From Candidatus Abyssobacteria bacterium SURF_17 (GTDB taxonomy: Bacteria; Abyssobacteria; SURF-5), in contig QZKI01000089.1 of the NCBI GenBank assembly GCA_003598055.1, positions 34,853 to 98,852 on the forward strand: a DNA stretch of 64,000 bases, written 5' to 3'. A program made the position numbers and the translations under genes. Below, in pieces: positions 8,795 through 16,980 of the stretch; the stretch's first letter is position 1, and every line of letters begins with the position of its first letter. The notes below the pieces were generated by a model, which worked only from the letters and a program-made list of their open reading frames with translations, searched no databases and was not told the DNA's origin.

Positions 8795-9799
8795 ATGAGC
8801 GACGCAAATCTTTATCAGGAACTCGCGGACAAGTTGATGATGGGCCATTCCGAAACCATCAAGCGCTTGTTCAGCATGGTGGCGGATCAGAATGAGGCGA
8901 AGCTGCTGCTCGCGATGCCGGCTACGGCGGAGGAATTGGCTGCAGCCACCGGACGATCCGTCGACGATATCAAGAAGTCTCTTGATGTGCTCTTCCACAA
9001 AGGACTGGTGTTTATCTCCGGCAGTTCCGGCAAGTATCGCATGTGTCGTGACGTAGTGCAATTTCACGACGCGACTATCCTGTGGCCCGAGGCGACGAAG
9101 GCGTTCCATAATCTTTGGAAGGAGTTCACCGACAAGGAATGGGGCCAGACGGTGAAGGTCATCGAGTCTATCATGGATAAGCCTCCGACGCGCATCATTC
9201 CCGTCGAAGCCGCGCTCGAGGCCAAGAATCAGATACTTCACTACGAGAATGTGAGAGAGATAGTCGAAAGCGCGCGCAGGATTGCGGTTACCAAATGCAC
9301 CTGTCGCGTGGTCGATGGAAAGTGCGGTTTGCCCGTGGAGGTATGCATCCAGATAAACCGGGCGGCCGATTACTCAATCACGAGAGGCACCGGCAGAGAG
9401 ATTGACAAGACTGAGGCAATGGAGATTATCCGGAAAGCGGAGGAAGCCGGTCTCGTGCACGTGACGATGAACACGGACCACATTGACCATTACATCTGCA
9501 ACTGCTGTTCCGATTGCTGTATCGGTCTCCGATTCATGATATCCGAGGGCACGAAGTTTGTGTCCCCGTCGCGCTTCCTGGCCGTCGTTGACGAGGACGC
9601 GTGCATCGGTTGCGAGTCGTGCATCGAGCGCTGTTACTTCGGCGCGCTCAGCATGCAGAACGGGTCTGATGATGCCAAGGCGACTGTGGACGCGGAGAAG
9701 TGCGTCGGCTGCGGCCTGTGCAGCGTTGTCTGCGCCTCAGACGCAATCCACTTTGACGAGGTACGCCCGGTGGACTTCATTCCTGTGTCGGGAATGTAA
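8795..9799 (+). CDS. Winged-helix dicluster ferredoxin with extra Cys motifs (paralogue A)
   Basis: A 334-residue protein. Residues about 35-90 look like a winged helix (PATAEELAAATGRSVDDIKKSL followed by HKGLVF). Next comes a CTCR motif with later Cys (CGLPVEVC), then ICNCCSDCCIG, and finally two 4Fe-4S ferredoxin motifs (CIGCESCIERC and CVGCGLCSVVC). It shares this whole order with the two minus-strand proteins at 12159-13250 and 13295-14158. GGAGG precedes the ATG. The family is found in anaerobes as an uncharacterised ferredoxin. It could be an electron carrier, a redox sensor that binds DNA, or both. It faces the molybdoenzyme gene end-on across a 21-bp inverted repeat. Confidence 0.82.
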   Translation: MSDANLYQELADKLMMGHSETIKRLFSMVADQNEAKLLLAMPATAEELAAATGRSVDDIKKSLDVLFHKGLVFISGSSGKYRMCRDVVQFHDATILWPEATKAFHNLWKEFTDKEWGQTVKVIESIMDKPPTRIIPVEAALEAKNQILHYENVREIVESARRIAVTKCTCRVVDGKCGLPVEVCIQINRAADYSITRGTGREIDKTEAMEIIRKAEEAGLVHVTMNTDHIDHYICNCCSDCCIGLRFMISEGTKFVSPSRFLAVVDEDACIGCESCIERCYFGALSMQNGSDDAKATVDAEKCVGCGLCSVVCASDAIHFDEVRPVDFIPVSGM

Positions 9800-9817
9800 C
9801 TTTAGTAAATTTTGAGG

Positions 9818-9943
9818 TCAGGTCTTCACATTTCACATATGCCGCTTGCCACTCGCTGTGCGTCGGGATATTCAGGTTCAGCGCGGCAGTATTGGTCCGT
9901 TCCCGTGACGTATTTCGGCTCATGTGAAATGTGAAGACCTGAA
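9818..9943. repeat. Inverted-repeat element with 21-bp perfect arms (REP/MITE-like)
   Basis: Arms at 9818-9838 and 9923-9943 are perfect reverse complements (TCAGGTCTTCACATTTCACA and its mirror, plus one base), separated by 84 bp. It fills the convergent gap between the winged-helix ferredoxin and the molybdoenzyme. The arm resembles short palindromes linked to REP-associated transposases, but no transposase is encoded. It could also act as a two-way terminator. Confidence 0.75.
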
Positions 9944-9955
9944 CCCGACTCTCTC

Positions 9956-12130
9956 CTACTGTTTCTGGATTCGACACCGAATATATTTGTGCAGCGGAGT
10001 CCCTGTGAACGGCTCGCGGTGGTCGGCCGAGATGAGTTCGTTGACATTGACGCCGATTTGCTCCAGTTTGCCTGTCTGCTTATTCGTGTGGAGCATTCCG
10101 AAGCCGTGCGGGATCGAGAGATTGCCCGGATAGATATCGTCGCTCACCTTCACCGGAATGGAAACGGCTGATGTGGCGGTCACTACCCTTACGGTTTCAC
10201 CGTCTGACACCTCGAGACGGTCGGCGTCTTTGCGATTCATTCTTACGTAATTTGTCGGGAGATGTGCCGCACGCCATTCGTGATTCCGAATGATAGTGTT
10301 GGCGGTGTAATTCGTGCGCTCGCCGGTCTGGAGAACGAATGGGAACTCCGGGTCATCAGTGATATCAACCGTTTCGGGAATTTGCAGCTTCTTAAGGAGA
10401 TCCAGAATCATTGGAATCTCAAGATGAATCCTGTCATCCTGAGTCTTGAGGTTCGCGAGATTGTTCTCATCGAGCGTATCGCAAAGATAGATTCCCTCCG
10501 GATGGTCAAGTATCGCCTGGAACAACTCGGCGGTGTCGTCGCCCTCGCCCGTGATGATTCCATTCTTTATCAGCGCGTCGGGATGCTTCATGGCAAACAT
10601 CATGGCGAATGCCCTGACTATGGAGAGCACGGGCGGCTTGTCGCTTTCCTGCTGCCACTGCTTCAACATAGCGAACGGCAGCAGCCCTGAGATATCGATG
10701 CCCATTCTCTCCAGAATCATCAGATGTATCTCACATTCCTGCTTGGCAAGCTCAGGGCCTTTGCAGACCGGCTGGCGAAGGTGATAGTAGATCTGTGGGA
10801 AACCCTTCGAGAAAAAGGAAGCCTCGAACTTCTCAAATCCGCATTTTGCCGGCAACACATAGTGAGCAAAACGGGCGGGCTCGCTCATGGCCGGGTCGAT
10901 TACCACGAGCAGGTCAAGCGCCTTGAAAGCTTTCTCGTATTTCTTCGTGTCCGCGTATGAACGAAGCGGATTGCTTCCCTCGACAATCACGGCCCTGATT
11001 CGGCCTTCTCCCGGAGTGAGGATTTCTTCGGGCAAGGCGTTCGGCGGGAAAAGGCCCCGGATCGCCGGAATGCCGGCCACGCGCGTTTTCCATTTCTCCT
11101 CGGCGCTCTCTGGCAAATCGAGCGCCATGAATCCTTCTGGAAATGCGACGCCGCCGGGCACACCGATGTTTCCGGTTGTCGCCAGAAGGACTCGTTCCAG
11201 ATACACATTCTCCATCATGTATATATTGTGGTAAATCCCCAGGTCGATGTAGGTCGCCGCTCTCTTTGCTTTCCCAAAGATTCGAGCCACTTCGCGAATT
11301 TGGTCGGCCTTAAGGTCGCAGAGCCGGGCCGCCTTCTCGGGGGTCACCAAATCGGCAATCCACCTTACCTTGTCCCACCCTGTCGTGCGCTCGGAAACGT
11401 ATTTCTCAGTGACAAGACCTTCCTTGACGATCACGTTGATGAGTGCGAGCAGGAAATAGACGTCAGCGCCGGGTTTTATCTGCAAAAAAATGTCGGCTTT
11501 CTTGGCAGTCTCGTGACGCCGAGGGTCAACGACGATGAGCTTTCGGTTGGGGTCGTCGGAAATCTCCGCTATCACTTTTCTTGCCCGCTGAACCCCGTGG
11601 CTCATCCATGGATTGCTTCCTATCATCAGGAGCACGTCGCAGCGATGCTCGTCGAAATGGAAATCGAGGTTCTCGCTTCCGAACATCTGCCCGTTGATCC
11701 AGTATTTCTGAGTATATTCCTGCGCGAGCGGATTGTAGATATATTTCGAACCGAGGGCTTGCAGGAAAAACAAGGCATAGGGCACATCGAGGTGATTCGC
11801 CTGGCCTCCTCCTCCACAGAAGGCGATGGTCTTGCCGCCGGTCTCGCCGATGATCTTCTTGAGTTTGTCCGCGATTTCGCTTGTGGCGGTATCCCAATCA
11901 ATTTCCTCGAACGACCCGTCAGCTCGGCGCCGCAGCGGCGAAAGGACACGCTGATCGTTGCTCTGGTAGTGCGGATTATACAGGGATTTGTTGCACACGT
12001 ATCCCTTGCTGAACGGGTTATTCTTATCCGCCCGCACCTTGACGATGCGGTCATTCTCGACCTTCACCTCGATGCCGCAATTATTGCCGCACATACAGCA
12101 CGCGGTTGATTTCCAATCATCGTTACTCAT
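9956..12130 (-). CDS. Molybdopterin-dependent oxidoreductase, cytoplasmic, DMSO-reductase superfamily (paralogue 2)
   Basis: A 724-residue paralogue of the enzyme at 1537-3783. The 4Fe-4S motif is C11-x2-C14-x3-C18-x27-C46. Shared blocks include FCGGGGQ, LGSKYIYNPLAQEYT, IGSNPWMSHGVQRAR, EGSNPLRSYADTKKYEKAF, GERTNYTANT and SIPHGFG. As in paralogue 1, a Glu (E138) occupies the place where related enzymes have the metal-ligating Cys or Sec. No signal peptide is present. It is the last gene of an operon: membrane-anchored ferredoxin, winged-helix ferredoxin, then this enzyme, with 28 bp to the gene before it. This arrangement predicts that the two ferredoxins are its electron partners. The reaction is unknown. 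Confidence 0.88.
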   Translation of the reverse strand: MSNDDWKSTACCMCGNNCGIEVKVENDRIVKVRADKNNPFSKGYVCNKSLYNPHYQSNDQRVLSPLRRRADGSFEEIDWDTATSEIADKLKKIIGETGGKTIAFCGGGGQANHLDVPYALFFLQALGSKYIYNPLAQEYTQKYWINGQMFGSENLDFHFDEHRCDVLLMIGSNPWMSHGVQRARKVIAEISDDPNRKLIVVDPRRHETAKKADIFLQIKPGADVYFLLALINVIVKEGLVTEKYVSERTTGWDKVRWIADLVTPEKAARLCDLKADQIREVARIFGKAKRAATYIDLGIYHNIYMMENVYLERVLLATTGNIGVPGGVAFPEGFMALDLPESAEEKWKTRVAGIPAIRGLFPPNALPEEILTPGEGRIRAVIVEGSNPLRSYADTKKYEKAFKALDLLVVIDPAMSEPARFAHYVLPAKCGFEKFEASFFSKGFPQIYYHLRQPVCKGPELAKQECEIHLMILERMGIDISGLLPFAMLKQWQQESDKPPVLSIVRAFAMMFAMKHPDALIKNGIITGEGDDTAELFQAILDHPEGIYLCDTLDENNLANLKTQDDRIHLEIPMILDLLKKLQIPETVDITDDPEFPFVLQTGERTNYTANTIIRNHEWRAAHLPTNYVRMNRKDADRLEVSDGETVRVVTATSAVSIPVKVSDDIYPGNLSIPHGFGMLHTNKQTGKLEQIGVNVNELISADHREPFTGTPLHKYIRCRIQKQ

Positions 12131-12158
12131 CTCAGTCTCTCCGTTCTCTCAATGCGTC

Positions 12159-13250
12159 TCAGAATCTGAATTCCCGCTGCTTGTCATTCATCACTTTCAT
12201 GACGAACTCACCGGGTGGTGACACACGCGTCCTCTCCGGCTCAGGCCGCGACACGAGCGAGATGGATTCAGAGGAACACGTGGGATAACACACGCCGCAC
12301 CCAATGCATTTGTTCGCGTCAATTCTTGAGGGGCCATCCCCGGCTGCAATCGCCTTTACGGGACATCTTTCCGCACATGTGCCGCATTCGACGCACGTTT
12401 CCTGATTTACCTCACAAACATAATTCGACCTGGCAAACATGTGCTTCTCACCAGCCGCAAGAAGTCCTGTAAGAAAAATGCACGCATCTGCACAGCAGTT
12501 GCAAATCGTGTCGATTTGCCCCTGATGATTGGCGGTCATGTGAACGAGCCCCTCTTCGTTCGACCGTTTCAGAATGTCAATCGTCTCATCAACCGTGATC
12601 TTACGCGCCATGCCGTGTGCCACCATGTAACGCGCAAGACTGCCAAAGTGCAGGCAGTTCTCGGTTGAATGCTCGCAGCGTGTCTCGCCCGAATATTCCC
12701 GCATCAACCTGCACGGGCAATGGGCCACTGCCTGATGCGTGGTCTCCTTCACTTTCTCCACCAGTTTTTCGTATGGGGCAACCGTGCGGTCATCCGAAAG
12801 CGACTGCTGTATGGGAATGACGCGAACCATCGGGGTTTCAGAAATCCCGCCGATTTCGTGATAGAAGGCATTGCGGGCGTACTTAATCCAGAGGCCAGCA
12901 AGCTTCTCGGTCTCAGGAGTTCGCTTTCCCGGCCAGAACGGAGTTTCGCTGAAACCGACAACCGTCGGCAGCAGCCGATGCATCCGCTCATCGCTCCCCA
13001 GCTCGACGAACACCGTTCCTTTCTTCGCCATCTTGTCGAGCATCGGCTTCAGTTTCGCTTCTTCCATGCCGGTTCGGTCGGCAAGCGCATCAAGCGTCAT
13101 CGGCAGAAAGGGGAGCTTGACCGCCAGTGCGGCTTCCTCCTGCGTGTAAAGCGTTTTCAAAATCTCCATCAATTCCGGCGTCTTTGGAGCGCCAATCGGC
13201 ATCGAGTTGAGGTAATCGGCCAACTGTTCATAGACATTCTGCCCGGCCAT
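12159..13250 (-). CDS. Winged-helix dicluster ferredoxin with extra Cys motifs (paralogue B)
   Basis: A 363-residue protein built like the one at 8795-9799. Residues about 45-95 form a winged-helix-like segment (PMTLDALADRTGMEEAKLKPML, then KKGTVFVELG). A CPCR motif with later Cys residues follows (RCEHSTENC), then ICNCCADACI, then two 4Fe-4S motifs (CVECGTCAERC and CIGCGVCYPTC). The ATG at 13250 is preceded by AGGAGA; a longer upstream reading has no ribosome site. It lies between the membrane-anchored ferredoxin gene and the molybdoenzyme gene in one operon. It probably shuttles electrons to the molybdoenzyme. The winged helix leaves open a regulatory role. Confidence 0.83.
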   Translation of the reverse strand: MAGQNVYEQLADYLNSMPIGAPKTPELMEILKTLYTQEEAALAVKLPFLPMTLDALADRTGMEEAKLKPMLDKMAKKGTVFVELGSDERMHRLLPTVVGFSETPFWPGKRTPETEKLAGLWIKYARNAFYHEIGGISETPMVRVIPIQQSLSDDRTVAPYEKLVEKVKETTHQAVAHCPCRLMREYSGETRCEHSTENCLHFGSLARYMVAHGMARKITVDETIDILKRSNEEGLVHMTANHQGQIDTICNCCADACIFLTGLLAAGEKHMFARSNYVCEVNQETCVECGTCAERCPVKAIAAGDGPSRIDANKCIGCGVCYPTCSSESISLVSRPEPERTRVSPPGEFVMKVMNDKQREFRF

Positions 13251-13294
13251 TTCTGTCTCTCCTTTCCGGTCACGAAAAGTGCGCAAAGAACCTT

Positions 13295-14158
13295 TCAATC
13301 CCTTGATAGCTTGCCGAAAGCGCGAGTCTTCCGGCCGGTAATCAGCGAATACAAGACAACGGCTGGAACCATGAAACCCAACACGTACGCCCAGAGCGCC
13401 ATCCATACAACAGGGTTTGGCCGCTCCTCTATTTGTCTGACCGGTCTTTTATTTGCCATCACAATCGCTTCCGAAGGGCAATGCTGCGTGCAGAGGCCGC
13501 AGCCAAGACAAGAATCAACGTCGAGTTCCGGCCGCGAGCCGCTTCGCAGAGCTTTCGGCGGACATATGTTCACGCACGTGCCGCAGTCAGTGCATTTCTC
13601 TGCGTCGAACTCAGGGACATAGCAGCCCGACCGCATCGCATTATAGATGCCGTGGTCATACCGAAGCCGCATCGCCACGCAGCAGCACCGACAGCAGCAG
13701 CAAATCGAGTAGTTATAGGGCGGCATGCAGCTCTCAAGCTGGGTGACAAGTCCCTGGTCGGCTGCATCAGTCAAGATTGTGACCGCCTCGTCCTTCGTTA
13801 TCAGACTGTCTTTGTGACCCTCGGCATACGCTTCGGCGGACGTGTTTATCTTGAAGCATGTTCTGCTCGGCCGGTCACAGTTGTGCCACAGGTTCCGGCA
13901 AACGCACTCGTCAACCGCAATCACTTTCGCTTGCTGGACGAGCTCGAGAATCGGCGGCAAGGGCAGTGGCAGCGCCGCGGCGTGCAGGCGGCTCGCATAC
14001 AACTCCAGAAAGGGTTTCAATAAGGAACGAACAACCGGCGTGTCCGACAACTTCCCAAGAAAATCATAGAAACTGAGCGACTCGTAGATATTGTCGAAGA
14101 AGTGCTTGAGCAAGTTCTTGTAGAAAGTCGTGGGATTGTCGTAGAGCTTGAGTTGCAC
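13295..14158 (-). CDS. Dicluster ferredoxin with cysteine-run motif and C-terminal membrane segment (paralogue C)
   Basis: About 287 residues. It follows the plan of its two paralogues: ECVCR with later Cys (NCDRPSRTC), then an extreme Cys run, ICCCCRCCC (13679-13702), then CTDCGTCVNIC and CLGCGLCTQHC ferredoxin motifs. It ends with one hydrophobic segment (WMALWAYVLGFMVPAVVLYS), which would anchor it to the membrane. The winged-helix part is replaced by a helical N-terminus. The start is uncertain: GTG at 14158 has AGAGGA 12 bp upstream, while TTG at 14197 would add 13 residues. It heads the operon with the winged-helix ferredoxin and the molybdoenzyme and may link them to a membrane carrier. 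Confidence 0.8.
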   Translation of the reverse strand: MQLKLYDNPTTFYKNLLKHFFDNIYESLSFYDFLGKLSDTPVVRSLLKPFLELYASRLHAAALPLPLPPILELVQQAKVIAVDECVCRNLWHNCDRPSRTCFKINTSAEAYAEGHKDSLITKDEAVTILTDAADQGLVTQLESCMPPYNYSICCCCRCCCVAMRLRYDHGIYNAMRSGCYVPEFDAEKCTDCGTCVNICPPKALRSGSRPELDVDSCLGCGLCTQHCPSEAIVMANKRPVRQIEERPNPVVWMALWAYVLGFMVPAVVLYSLITGRKTRAFGKLSRD

Positions 14159-14199
14159 GGGGGTTTTGATTCCTCTGCGGCGGTCTATATTGCACAAGC

Positions 14200-14225
14200 T
14201 TCTATACTAACTGGTCAGTATAGAA
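14200..14225. promoter_or_regulatory. TetR-type operator over the start region of the ferredoxin-molybdoenzyme operon
   Basis: Perfect 9-bp inverted repeat TTCTATACT / AGTATAGAA with an 8-base centre. The core ACTAACTGGTCAGT is close to the ACTGACCGGTCAGT palindrome bound by many TetR/AcrR-family repressors. It overlaps the downstream edge of the -10 box and the predicted transcription start, a typical repression site. No TetR-family gene is in the window. Confidence 0.6.
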
Positions 14226-14252
14226 TCTACCACGTGTATTCCCCAATGTCAA
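14224..14252 (-). promoter_or_regulatory. Sigma-70 promoter of the ferredoxin-molybdoenzyme operon
   Basis: On the minus strand TTGACA (14252-14247) and TAGATT (14229-14224) are separated by 17 bp. The predicted start near 14217 lies inside the TetR-like palindrome. Confidence 0.65.
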
Positions 14253-14300
14253 GCACTTTGTTTCCATCCTCAAGAGCACCGATTTTCGGGAAGATCGACT

Positions 14301-14361
14301 ACCACAAAGGCGCAAAGACCGGGCTTTTTCTTTCCTTTGTGCGCTTGGTGTCCTCGTGGTT
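14301..14361. repeat. ACCACAAAGG-type palindromic repeat, copy 1
   Basis: Begins ACCACAAAGGCGCAAAGAC and ends TTTGTGCGCTTGGTGTCCTC-GTGGTT, an imperfect palindrome. It lies 38 bp after the stop of the QueG-like gene (minus strand). Same family as 15312-15376, 32247-32322, 34599-34709, 35611-35670 and 42397-42470. Confidence 0.75.
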
Positions 14362-14398
14362 GCTGCATCATTCGATACGACATGATGAAGGTAAATCG

Positions 14399-15181
14399 TC
14401 ATTCATCTTTCGCAGCAACCGAGCGTGAGATACCTTTTTTGAAATGCGGACAATTAACAAGACACGCGCAGCAGCCATATGAATAGCGCGCGCCCAATGT
14501 GCCGGTGACAAGCTCGAAGTAGTTGTTGATGAATCCTGATGTGCGGAACCACTGAGAGAGAAAAGCGGTCGAGAGCAGCGGATGCGATGTGCTCCTGCGG
14601 AGGCATTTGTATTGGTTGATTCCACCGCGCCCGTCGAGCGCCTGAACAGGGCACACATCAGCGCAAGTTCTGCAGTCATCAGGGCAGTACGATTTTTCAA
14701 GCGGCTTGCCCGCCGGCAGCGGTGCGCTTGTGAGGATTCCTCCGAAGCGGAGGCGATTGCCGAATTTCTCGTTCACAAGCAGCGTGTTCCTGCCCATCGC
14801 GCCCAGTCCGGCGCGCACGGCCGCATGCTTGAGCGAGACAATTCCCCAGTACTTGCCCTCTCGCATCAACAGTGGCAAGTATGCGCCCAGCGGAACCGAC
14901 GGATACCCCTTACGCGTAAGCATCGAGGCAACCTCGATTGCGGCCGCATCCATTGTCTGGTAGTAATTCTGCGCGATATGTCCATAGAGGTCGTGCGCAT
15001 GCCTCTGCGTGATATAAATCGGGTGAGAAATCTCCTTGCCAAAAACAATGATTCGTTTGCAGTCCTTCAAAATTTCAGCAGGCCTGCACTCGACGACCGG
15101 ACTCCCCCACTCCGCCGCATCGGCGACTCCTACCACATCCATCCTTTGCGCGAGCAGAAATGTTTCGATTTCTTTCAGCAT
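14399..15181 (-). CDS. QueG-like 4Fe-4S protein (epoxyqueuosine reductase-related, function unknown)
   Basis: A 260-residue protein with ferredoxin-type motifs near its C-terminus: YCPDDCRTCADVCPVQAL and a second set GCCACLVNCPHF. The central part (AVRAGLGAMGRNTLLVNEKFG) matches the QueG/reductive-dehalogenase-related fold. It is shorter than true QueG and lacks its C-terminal region, so tRNA queuosine reduction should not be assumed. The ATG at 15181 is chosen because AAAGGA lies 8 bp upstream; GTG at 15205 is an alternative. Such proteins are common beside corrinoid and Fe-S enzymes in anaerobes. It may belong to the neighbouring redox island. Confidence 0.75.
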   Translation of the reverse strand: MLKEIETFLLAQRMDVVGVADAAEWGSPVVECRPAEILKDCKRIIVFGKEISHPIYITQRHAHDLYGHIAQNYYQTMDAAAIEVASMLTRKGYPSVPLGAYLPLLMREGKYWGIVSLKHAAVRAGLGAMGRNTLLVNEKFGNRLRFGGILTSAPLPAGKPLEKSYCPDDCRTCADVCPVQALDGRGGINQYKCLRRSTSHPLLSTAFLSQWFRTSGFINNYFELVTGTLGARYSYGCCACLVNCPHFKKGISRSVAAKDE

Positions 15182-15311
15182 GTCGACAATCCTTTTGGCC
15201 AACACCAGACCAGCAACTTATAATTCGTTTTCTAATCACCCATGCAGAAGGAAAAAGATTTCTGTTTCCCATGGTGTCTTGGTGGTTAAGAAATCAGTGA
15301 ACAAGATGGGA

Positions 15312-15376
15312 TAACCACCAAGGCATCGAGACACAAAGAACGATTTTTTCTGTTTTCATAAGTGCCTTTGTGGTTT
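15312..15376. repeat. ACCACAAAGG-type palindromic repeat, copy 2
   Basis: Starts TAACCACCAAGGCATCGAG and ends AGTGCCTTTGTGGTTT. It lies 21 bp after the serA stop codon on the minus strand. A further TGTCTTGGTGGTTA segment just to the left (about 15276-15289) pairs with the TAACCACCAAGGCA arm, so two alternative hairpins are possible. Confidence 0.7.
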
Positions 15377-15396
15377 GAATAGCCTTCTCTTTGCTC

Positions 15397-16980
15397 TCAC
15401 AGCTCCATCTGGCGGATGGAGATGATGTTTGGGAGGCCGGCGAGTTCGTCGACGATCTCCTTGCTGATGGGCGAGTCGATGTGCCAGAGCGAGACGGCGC
15501 GTCCGCCCGCCATGTCGCGGCCAAGGTACATTGTCGCGATGTTGACGCGGTGCTTAGCGAGAGTCGTGCCGACGTTGCCAATGACGCCGGGGCGGTCATA
15601 ATTGAAGATGAAAAGGAAGTGACCCGAGGGTATCGCCTCGATCTCGAAATTATTGACGCGGACAATTCGTATTTCTTTTTTCCCGAAAATTGTGCCTGCG
15701 ACGTAGTTCTGCTTATCGCCCGACCGCACGGTAATGCTCATGAGGCTTACGAAATCCTCAGCCGTTCGGCTGGTGACCTCGCGCACGCTCACGCCGCGGT
15801 CTCTCGCAATCGCGGGCGCGTTGACGATGTTGATGCGGTTGCCAAGGATGGAGGCGAACACGCCTTTGAGCACGGCCGATGTTATCGGCGAGACGCCACG
15901 CTCGACCACTTCGCCTTGATACTCGATGACAATCTCCTCAATTGCGAAGTCGGAAATTTGCGCGAGGAACTTGCCGAGCTTCTCCCCTAACGTCATGAAC
16001 GGACTGATGTAGGAGAGGAGTTCCGGACTGACGGAAGGAACATTGACCGCGTTGCGCAGGGTGCCGTGGAGGAGATAGTCTGCAATCTGCTCGGCTATCG
16101 CGACCGCCACGCCTTCCTGCGCCTCGTAGGTGCTCGCGCCGAGGTGTGGCGTGCAGATGACGTTATCCAGCCTGCACAGCGGGTTGCCGACCGGCGGCTC
16201 GACCTCGAACACATCCAACGCAGCTCCGGCGAGATGGCCCGTGGCAAGGGCTTCGTGCAGGTCATGCTCGTTCACGATGCCACCCCGCGCGCAATTAATG
16301 AGCATCGAGCCGGATGACATCTTTTTAAGCGCGGCCGCATTAATCAGCCCTCGCGTCTCCTCAGTCAGCGGGATGTGGATGGTCACAAAATCCGAACGCG
16401 CGAGCAGTTCGTCGAGCGACACGAGCGGGATTCCCTTTCGTGATGCGGTCTGTGGCGGAATGTAGGGGTCATATGCGATAACCCGCATCTTCAAACCCTC
16501 GGCGCGCTCTGCGACGAGACCTCCTATGTTCCCTATGCCGATGACCCCCAGCGTCTTTCCGAGAAGCTGCGTGCCGACGAATCTGCTCTTCTCCCAGCGA
16601 CCGGCTCTGAGGGAAGCATCGGCCTGCGGCACGCGCCGGGCAAGCGCCATCATGAGCGAGATCGTGTGTTCGGCGGCGGCAATCGCGTTTTCCTGCGGCG
16701 TGTTCATCACGACAACGCCGCGGAGCGTCGCTGCAGCAACGTCGATATTGTCAACGCCGATTCCCGCCCTGCCGATGACCTTGAGATTGTCGGCTACGGC
16801 AAGCACATCGGATGTGACCTTCGTTGAGCTGCGCACCACGAGCGCGTCAAATTCAGGAATCGCCGCCTTCAGCTCTTGGGGTGAAATTTCCTTCTCTACT
16901 GTGACCTCGAATTCTTTATGCCGAGAGAACACCTCAAGCCCGGCCTTCGAGAGTCTGTCTGCTACAAGGATTTTTGGCAT
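15397..16980 (-). CDS. serA: D-3-phosphoglycerate dehydrogenase
   Basis: Catalyses the first step of serine synthesis, NAD-dependent oxidation of 3-phosphoglycerate. At 527 residues it is the long form with a C-terminal ACT domain (YDRPGVIGNVGTTLAKHRVN). The NAD-binding motif is LGVIGIGNIGGLVAERA. Catalytic residues lie in NCARGGIVNEHDL (Arg), DVFEVEPP (Glu) and CTPHLGAST (His). The ATG at 16980 has GGAG 5 bp upstream; an upstream in-frame ATG lacks this. It is transcribed away from the IS remnant and toward the QueG-like gene, with a palindromic repeat at its 3' end. Confidence 0.96.
   Translation of the reverse strand: MPKILVADRLSKAGLEVFSRHKEFEVTVEKEISPQELKAAIPEFDALVVRSSTKVTSDVLAVADNLKVIGRAGIGVDNIDVAAATLRGVVVMNTPQENAIAAAEHTISLMMALARRVPQADASLRAGRWEKSRFVGTQLLGKTLGVIGIGNIGGLVAERAEGLKMRVIAYDPYIPPQTASRKGIPLVSLDELLARSDFVTIHIPLTEETRGLINAAALKKMSSGSMLINCARGGIVNEHDLHEALATGHLAGAALDVFEVEPPVGNPLCRLDNVICTPHLGASTYEAQEGVAVAIAEQIADYLLHGTLRNAVNVPSVSPELLSYISPFMTLGEKLGKFLAQISDFAIEEIVIEYQGEVVERGVSPITSAVLKGVFASILGNRINIVNAPAIARDRGVSVREVTSRTAEDFVSLMSITVRSGDKQNYVAGTIFGKKEIRIVRVNNFEIEAIPSGHFLFIFNYDRPGVIGNVGTTLAKHRVNIATMYLGRDMAGGRAVSLWHIDSPISKEIVDELAGLPNIISIRQMEL

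Noticed and set aside
14399..15181. Calling this gene queG
   Set aside because: The Fe-S motifs and fold match the family, but the protein is short, lacks the C-terminal region of true QueG, and no queuosine genes are nearby.
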